Below are positions 21,504 through 26,058 of a stretch of DNA of 26,058 bases, piece after piece. Numbering within the stretch: position 1 is the first letter of the stretch; each line of letters opens with the position of its first letter. Both the position numbers and the translations under genes were made by a program. The stretch covers positions 1 to 26,058 of the forward strand of contig USHS01000001.1 of the NCBI GenBank assembly GCA_900554585.1, written 5' to 3'. The notes below the pieces were generated by a model. It was not told where the DNA came from. It saw only the letters and a program-made list of their open reading frames with translations, and searched no databases. The DNA comes from an uncultured Collinsella sp. (lineage in GTDB: Bacteria > Actinomycetota > Coriobacteriia > Coriobacteriales > Coriobacteriaceae).

Positions 21504-21808
21504 CTTTGGAGCGATTGTGAAAACGATCCGGTGAGGCGCTGCTTCTGTTCCGTGAACGGAATCAAACGCAATGATCGGCAAAAACGTTTTGCCGCTGGGG
21601 CGGCGATATAAAAATGGTAAAGCTGCAAAACCGTTCGCCGAGAAGATAAAAACCCGCAGCTCACGCCTTGATAAACGTAGGTAAAGTGTTTAGCAGTTCA
21701 ACGTCCATATGCAAGCGAAAGTTTTGTTGCGGTATCTGCAAGTTTTTCCCATTGGGTGAGAAAAACTTGCAAGTTCGACGATGGGCAGCGGTGGTTCGTC
21801 CTTTGCTG
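21504..21808. other. Gene-free, palindrome-rich region between the PTS operon and tex
   Basis: No supportable gene in about 305 bases between convergent units. Inverted repeats include TTCCGT-GA-ACGGAA (21548-21561), CGGCAAAA-ACG-TTTTGCCG (21576-21594), CGGCGA/TCGCCG (21601-21640), AGCTGC/GCAGCT (21621-21661) and the 12-bp stem at 21737-21771. The stretch is AT-richer than its flanks. It could hold a small RNA, but no promoter-terminator pair could be defined. Confidence 0.45.
21737..21771. repeat. 12-bp perfect inverted repeat downstream of tex
   Basis: TGCAAGTTTTTC (21737-21748) is the exact reverse complement of GAAAAACTTGCA (21760-21771), with an 11-base loop. It lies 37 bases past the tex stop on the minus strand and may end that transcript, but no T-run follows the stem in that direction, so the assignment as terminator is tentative. 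Confidence 0.6.
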
Positions 21809-23956
21809 TTACTTTCCCTGCACCATGGTGAGCGAGATTTTCTTGCGGTCGCGATCGACCTTTTCGACCCACACCTTGACCGTGTCACCGACGCGCACCA
21901 CGTCGCTCGGGTGCTTGACGAAGCGGTTGGCCAGCTTGGAGATATGCACGAGGCCGTCCTGATGTACGCCCACGTCGACGAAGGCGCCAAAGTCCACAAC
22001 GTTGCGCACCGTGCCCTTGAGCTCCATGCCCGGCTCCAGGTCGTCGATGGAAAGCGCCGAGCGGCTAAAGACCACCTCGGGTGCATCGTCGCGCGGGTCG
22101 CGACCGGGCTTCTTGAGCTCGTTGACGATATCGATGAGCGTCAGGGTGCCACAGTCCAGGTCGCTTGCCAGCGTCGAGATGCTGCCCAGACGGCGCTCGA
22201 TGTCGGGCACGCCGCCGCGGCTGAGCTCGCTGGCTTTAACGCCTGCGCGCTCCAGGACGGCCGTGGCCACCTCGTAGCTCTCGGGGTGGACGCTTGTCGC
22301 GTCGAGCGGGTTCTTGCCGCCGCTGATGCGCAGGAAGCCCGCGGCGTTGAGATATGCCTTGGGCCCCAGCTTGGGGACCTTCTTAAGCTGGCGGCGATCG
22401 GTAAAGGCGCCGTTTTCCTCGCGGTAGGCCACGATGTTCTTGGCCACGCTCGGCGTGATGCCCGATACGTATCCCAGCAGGCTTGCGCTTGCGGTGTTGA
22501 CGTCGACGCCCACGCGGTTGACGACGTCCTCCACCACGTGGCCCAGGGTGCGCGAGAGTTCGGCCTGGTCAAGGTCGTGCTGGTACTGGCCGACGCCGAT
22601 AGACTGGGGCGGAATCTTGACGAGCTCTGCCAGCGGGTCTTGCAGGCGGCGGCCCAAGCTCATGGCGCCACGCACGGTGACGTCCAGGTCCGGGTACTCC
22701 TGGCTGGCGAGTTCGGAGGCGGAGTAGACCGACGCGCCGGCCTCGTTGACGATGGTGTAGCGCAACCCGGGCGCCTGCTCGGCAATGAACTCCGAGACGA
22801 CTTCCTCGGTCTCGCGGCTGGCGGTGCCGTTGCCGATGACGATGGTGTTGACGCCGTCCTTCTTGACGAGGCGGGCGAGTTCGCGCTTGGTACCGGCGAC
22901 GTCGTGGCGCGGCTTGGTGGGGTAGACCACGCCGTGGTCGAGCAGCTTGCCGGTCTCGTCCATGACGGCGACCTTGCAGCCGGTGCGGTAGCCCGGGTCG
23001 AGCGCGAGCACGCGGGCGCCGCGCACGGGGCGTGCCGAGAGCAGGCCCTCAAGATTCTTGGCAAAGACGTTGATGGCCTCGGTCTGGGCGCGGACGGTGA
23101 GCTTGGCGCGGGCCTCGCGCTCCAGTGAGGGGGCCATGAGGCGTTTGTAGCCGTCAGCGATGGCGGCGTCAAAGACGGGAGCGAAGACGCCTTGGCGACG
23201 GGGCCAGCGGCTGCCGAGGCGCGCCGTGGCGGCGGCGCCGTCGACGTTCACGCGCACACGGAGCTTGCCCTCGCGCTCACCGCGGTCGATAGCCAGCACG
23301 CGGTGGTTGGGTATACGGCGCAGCGGCTCGTCAAAGTTGTAGTAGGGCTCGTAGGGGGTCTTCTCCGCGGGATCGGTGGCTTCGACGACGATATCGGCAG
23401 TGTTTTGCGTAAAGGCGCGCAGGTCGGCGACGTTCTCCGGGTCCTCGGCTACCGTCTCGGCCACGATGTCCGCCGCGCCAGCGAGCGCCTTCTCGGGTGT
23501 GTCGAAGCCGGCCTCCTCGTTGACGTATTCCGCGGCGGCGTCGAGTGCGCTGCCCTTGGCTGACGCCTGCATGATGATCATATTGGCGAGCGGCTCCAGG
23601 CCTGCCTCGCGGGCCTTCTGCGCACGGGTCATGCGCTTTTTGCGGTAGGGCTTGTAGAGATCCTCGACGCGCTGGAGCTGCGTGGCCTCGCGGATCTGCT
23701 GTTCGAGTTCGGGCGTGAGCTTGCCCTGGGCGTCGATAAGCAGAATGACGTCCTCTTTACGCTGCTCAAGATTGCGCAGGTAGGACAGGCGCTCGTCGAG
23801 GGCGCGCAGGGCGACGTCGTCCATGCCGCCCGTGGCTTCCTTGCGGTAGCGCGAGATAAAGGGAATGGTGTTGCCCTCGTCGATGAGCTTGACGGCCGCC
23901 TCGATGTTGGCGGCCTTAAGGTTGAGCTCGCGAGCGAGCTGGGCGATAAGATCCAT
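21809..23956 (-). CDS. tex: Tex-family RNA-binding transcription accessory protein
   Basis: A 715-residue nucleic-acid-binding protein, close in length to Tex family members (about 720-780). The N-terminal helical Tex domain includes ISRYRKEATGGMDDVALRALDERL and YKPYRKKRMTRAQKAREAGLEPLA. Next come a YqgF/RNase H-like domain (ALDPGYRTGCKVAVMDETGK), a helix-hairpin-helix region (NTASASLLGYVSGITPSVAKNIVAYREENGAF, KKVPKLGPKAYLNAAGFLRI) and a C-terminal S1 domain (GTVRNVVDFGAFVDVGVHQDGLVHISKLA). Role known for the family: RNA polymerase and ribosome-associated transcription or translation factor. The start is the ATG at 23956 with AAGGAG upstream; the open extension to 24085 runs through a terminator stem and is not coding. 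A terminator just upstream separates it from the oxidoreductase gene, so it has its own promoter in 23957-24050. Confidence 0.94.
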   Translation of the reverse strand: MDLIAQLARELNLKAANIEAAVKLIDEGNTIPFISRYRKEATGGMDDVALRALDERLSYLRNLEQRKEDVILLIDAQGKLTPELEQQIREATQLQRVEDLYKPYRKKRMTRAQKAREAGLEPLANMIIMQASAKGSALDAAAEYVNEEAGFDTPEKALAGAADIVAETVAEDPENVADLRAFTQNTADIVVEATDPAEKTPYEPYYNFDEPLRRIPNHRVLAIDRGEREGKLRVRVNVDGAAATARLGSRWPRRQGVFAPVFDAAIADGYKRLMAPSLEREARAKLTVRAQTEAINVFAKNLEGLLSARPVRGARVLALDPGYRTGCKVAVMDETGKLLDHGVVYPTKPRHDVAGTKRELARLVKKDGVNTIVIGNGTASRETEEVVSEFIAEQAPGLRYTIVNEAGASVYSASELASQEYPDLDVTVRGAMSLGRRLQDPLAELVKIPPQSIGVGQYQHDLDQAELSRTLGHVVEDVVNRVGVDVNTASASLLGYVSGITPSVAKNIVAYREENGAFTDRRQLKKVPKLGPKAYLNAAGFLRISGGKNPLDATSVHPESYEVATAVLERAGVKASELSRGGVPDIERRLGSISTLASDLDCGTLTLIDIVNELKKPGRDPRDDAPEVVFSRSALSIDDLEPGMELKGTVRNVVDFGAFVDVGVHQDGLVHISKLANRFVKHPSDVVRVGDTVKVWVEKVDRDRKKISLTMVQGK

Positions 23957-24049
23957 GGGACTCCTTGCGTTTAAGGTGCGTTCGCAGCACAGGGCTACCA
24001 AGGATACCACCCGTCCCAAAAAGACTGCCGAATCATCCCCAAGTTGCCA

Positions 24050-24083
24050 AAAAGCCCCGCGGGCAGGAGGCTGCTCGCGGGGC
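24050..24083 (-). terminator. Intrinsic terminator of the oxidoreductase transcript
   Basis: Read on the minus strand, GCCCCGCG pairs with CGCGGGGC (24083-24076 with 24061-24054). An inner stem GCAG/CTGC plus a G-U pair extends it to 13 bp, and CTTTTTGG follows. The hairpin lies 73 bases past the oxidoreductase stop and before the tex start. Confidence 0.88.
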
Positions 24084-24155
24084 AAAGAAGAGGGGCTTGT
24101 TGGTGGCGGGCCGAAGGGGTTTGGCGTAGGGTCTGCCGCGGCTCGCCCTAAAGCA

Positions 24156-25196
24156 TTACAGCTCGACGAGCTGGCCGGTCTCGGCGGCCTCCTTGATGGC
24201 GTTAAGAAGCGTGAGCGTCTTGACGTTATCGGCGGGGGTCACGACGGGCTCGACCTCGCGGCGGACAACCTTCACAAAGTGCTTGAGCTGCATCTTGTGC
24301 GGCAACGCCGGGTCGACAGCCGGAATCTCCATCTGCAGCGGCTTGTGCCAGTTGGAGGCGCCGTCATAGGAGAACTGGTGCAGGCGGGGCAGCGACAGGG
24401 CGCCCTTGGTGCCACCGATAAAGTAGGCGTCGGCGTCGAAGGGACGGTACTGCGGGTCCTCGCGGGCGGTGGCCTCCCAGTTCCAGGGGCTGGCGGTGGC
24501 GTCGGAGATGGTCATGCTTGCGAGCGCGCCATCGGCAAAACGGACGTTGACCACGGCGGAGTCCTCGGTCTCAAAACCGCGGGCGGCGCTGGACTGCATA
24601 CCCTGGACGGCAACGGGCTCGCCCAGCAGGTAGCGGAGCAGGTCGACGTCGTGCACCAGGTTGACCAGGATCGGGCCGGCACCCTTCTTGCGGCGCCACT
24701 CGACATCGAAATACTCGTCATTCTTATAGATCATGTAGTGGAAGCTCGACACGGTGAGCTTGCCCAGCTCGCCGGACTCGATGATCTCCTTGGCCTTGTT
24801 GACGAAGGGGTTGTGGCGACGGTGCTGACCCACGAGCACGGGCACGCCGGCGGTCTCGGCCTCGGCGGCGAAGGCCTGGGCATCCTCGAGATCGTTGGAG
24901 ATCGGCTTTTCGACCAGCGGCACGATATTGCGCTTCACGGCCTCGCGGGCAACGCCCAGGTGCAGGTCGTTGGGGGTGGCGATAATGACGGCCTCGGGTT
25001 TGACCTCGTCCATCATCTGGGCGGGATCGGTGTAAAACGGCACGCCGGCGGCCTCGGCCGTGGCGCGGGCGCCCTCAAAGGCGTCGGCGATGGCGACGAG
25101 CTCGGCCTCGGGCTCCTCGGTGACAAAGCGGATGTGGTTGCGGCCCATGGCGCCGGCGCCGATAACGGCAATGCGGACGGGGTTGAGCTCAGACAT
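24156..25196 (-). CDS. Gfo/Idh/MocA-family NAD(P)-dependent oxidoreductase
   Basis: A 346-residue two-domain dehydrogenase. The N-terminal Rossmann fold has VIGAGAMGRNHIR (about residues 11-23) and IIATPNDLH, followed by the family lysine motif EKPISND. The C-terminal catalytic domain has VNLVHDVDLLRYLLGE, matching the HDxDLxRYL pattern with the conserved His and Asp seen in inositol-dehydrogenase-like members. These enzymes oxidise hydroxyl groups of sugars, cyclitols or related acids. The substrate is unknown, but the upstream MFS transporter suggests uptake and oxidation of the same compound. Start: ATG with AAGGAG upstream. A palindrome separates it from the transporter. Confidence 0.9.
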   Translation of the reverse strand: MSELNPVRIAVIGAGAMGRNHIRFVTEEPEAELVAIADAFEGARATAEAAGVPFYTDPAQMMDEVKPEAVIIATPNDLHLGVAREAVKRNIVPLVEKPISNDLEDAQAFAAEAETAGVPVLVGQHRRHNPFVNKAKEIIESGELGKLTVSSFHYMIYKNDEYFDVEWRRKKGAGPILVNLVHDVDLLRYLLGEPVAVQGMQSSAARGFETEDSAVVNVRFADGALASMTISDATASPWNWEATAREDPQYRPFDADAYFIGGTKGALSLPRLHQFSYDGASNWHKPLQMEIPAVDPALPHKMQLKHFVKVVRREVEPVVTPADNVKTLTLLNAIKEAAETGQLVEL

Positions 25197-25226
25197 TTCG
25201 ACTCCTTAATGGTGGTGGCGATGGAG

Positions 25227-25255
25227 TGTGACAAAGGGACAGCCCCTTTGTCACA
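25227..25255. repeat. Dispersed palindrome, copy 3 (GACAAAGGGACAGCCCC type)
   Basis: TGTGACAAAGGG pairs with CCCTTTGTCACA across 25227-25255; the copy differs from the one at 8790 by one base in the core (AGCCCC for AGTCCC). It sits in the 68-base gap between the MFS stop and the oxidoreductase start, where it may weaken read-through between the two genes. Confidence 0.82.
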
Positions 25256-25264
25256 TCGGTAAAA

Positions 25265-26058
25265 CTAGGCGGACTTCTTCTTGCTGTCGGAAACCATCAT
25301 GTAGACGGTGAGCACGACGGCGATGGCGGCAATCACGATGGCGCCGTAGAAGGACTGCTGGTAGGCGGCGCTGCCGGCCTCGGCGTGATACAGCACGGCG
25401 GTAATGGGCTGGCTGATCCAGGTAGAGGCGGCGTAGCCCAAAAACATGATGCCGTAGTTGACGCCGATGTTGCTGGTGCCAAAGGCGCCGCCGGTAAGCG
25501 GCGGGTAGATGACGAGCAGGGCGCCAAAGCTAAAGCCGAGCAGGGCGAGTGCCACAAAGAACATGCTCTGCGTAAAGCTCATCGACATGATGACGAGCGC
25601 GACGATAGTGACGACAAGGCTGATGAGCAGCGACTTGTAGGCGCCGAGCTTGTCGATGATCTGGCCAAAGGAAAGACGGCCGACCAGGTTGGCGCAGGTG
25701 TTGACGGAGACCACCACGCCGCCGAGGGCGACGGCCGCGGCGCTCGTGGGGTCGGCGAAGAGCTGGACGGCGGCAATGGAGGCAACCTTGCCCACGAGCA
25801 GGGTGCCCGCGGTGGCGGCAAAGGCGAAGGTGACGATGAGGATCCAGAAGCGCGGGGTCTTGACCATCTCGCCCGGGGTGAGGTCGCCGAAGGTGCCGGC
25901 GTGTGCGCCGCCCTTGGGGGCCTCGAAGCCTTCGGGCAGCCAGCCGGCCTCGGGGGCCTTCAGGAACAGAGCGGAGGCGGCGATCGTTACAAAGAAGATG
26001 ACGCCGAGTGCCTTGAGCGCGCCAAAGATGCCAAGGCTCGGGATGAGCAGCGAGGCGA
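25265..26058 (-). CDS. MFS transporter, OFA-like (oxalate/formate antiporter) family, C-terminal part
   Basis: The reading frame is open to the right edge, so only the last 263-264 residues are visible; the ATG at 25867 is internal, since the frame continues upstream in coherent protein (FGALKALGVIFFVTIAASALFLKAPEAGW). A cytoplasmic loop (about the first 70 visible residues, ending TPGEMVKTPRFW) is followed by six transmembrane helices, the C-terminal half of a 12-helix MFS protein. RLSFGQIIDKLGAYKSLL has the MFS loop motif between helices 8 and 9, and GFSFGALLVIYPPLTGGAFG resembles OFA-family transporters. The substrate is unknown. The oxidoreductase gene follows 68 bases downstream, so the pair likely forms one pathway unit. 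Ends in KKKSA. Confidence 0.82.
   Translation of the reverse strand, partial: ASLLIPSLGIFGALKALGVIFFVTIAASALFLKAPEAGWLPEGFEAPKGGAHAGTFGDLTPGEMVKTPRFWILIVTFAFAATAGTLLVGKVASIAAVQLFADPTSAAAVALGGVVVSVNTCANLVGRLSFGQIIDKLGAYKSLLISLVVTIVALVIMSMSFTQSMFFVALALLGFSFGALLVIYPPLTGGAFGTSNIGVNYGIMFLGYAASTWISQPITAVLYHAEAGSAAYQQSFYGAIVIAAIAVVLTVYMMVSDSKKKSA

Noticed and set aside
21668..23128. A 486-codon open frame on the plus strand over tex
   Set aside because: Antisense to conserved Tex domains; Ala/Val/Asp-rich composition typical of shadow frames.
23865..25262. A 465-codon open frame on the plus strand across tex, the terminator and the oxidoreductase
   Set aside because: Runs through a clear terminator hairpin and antisense to the Gfo/Idh motifs; glycine-rich shadow.

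Overview
The window is about 26 kb of GC-rich, gene-dense bacterial chromosome. A Collinsella-like member of the Coriobacteriia (gut Actinomycetota) is the best guess. The basis is the small 4.5S-type SRP RNA, GC-rich codon use with strong AAGGAG-type ribosome-binding sites, the mix of a Kup transporter, KdpDE-like two-component system and UlaA-type PTS, and dispersed palindromes of the GACAAAGGGACAGTCCC type. The genus is inferred from gene style and was not tested by any search.

Layout, left to right. (1) 1-569: the end of a probable upstream terminator, the SRP RNA gene (ffs), a 33-bp perfect inverted repeat just behind it, and a leader with no gene. (2) 570-4286: two translationally adjacent ABC exporter half-transporters whose motifs fit an asymmetric heterodimer, with one degenerate and one competent ATP site. 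(3) 4414-4965: a flavodoxin-like protein with its own terminator. (4) 5399-7699 (-): an LTA-synthase-like membrane sulfatase, divergent from a nitroreductase (7914-8786). (5) 8946-13687: a potassium module made of Kup, a 74-aa single-TM protein, a short KdpD-like histidine kinase and a KdpE-like regulator. (6) 13782-16340 (-): an RlmKL-type 23S rRNA methyltransferase whose RlmL half has lost its catalytic motif; it is divergent from a HAD phosphatase (16416-17243). (7) 17288-21408: a DeoR-family regulator divergent from a transaldolase/FSA-like aldolase followed by separate ascorbate-type PTS EIIA, EIIB and EIIC genes, a self-contained carbohydrate uptake unit of unknown substrate. (8) 21809-26058 (-): Tex, then a Gfo/Idh/MocA oxidoreductase and the C-terminal part of an OFA-like MFS transporter that runs off the right edge.

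No CRISPR array, tRNA, phage gene, transposase or insertion sequence was found. The best candidates for follow-up are the catalytically degenerate RlmL half, the Kup/short-KdpD/KdpE arrangement with a duplicated-arm hairpin in front of the kinase, the aldolase-PTS operon with its repeated operator-like motifs and internal hairpins, and the long inverted repeat next to ffs. Nothing here is clearly a new defence or mobile system.
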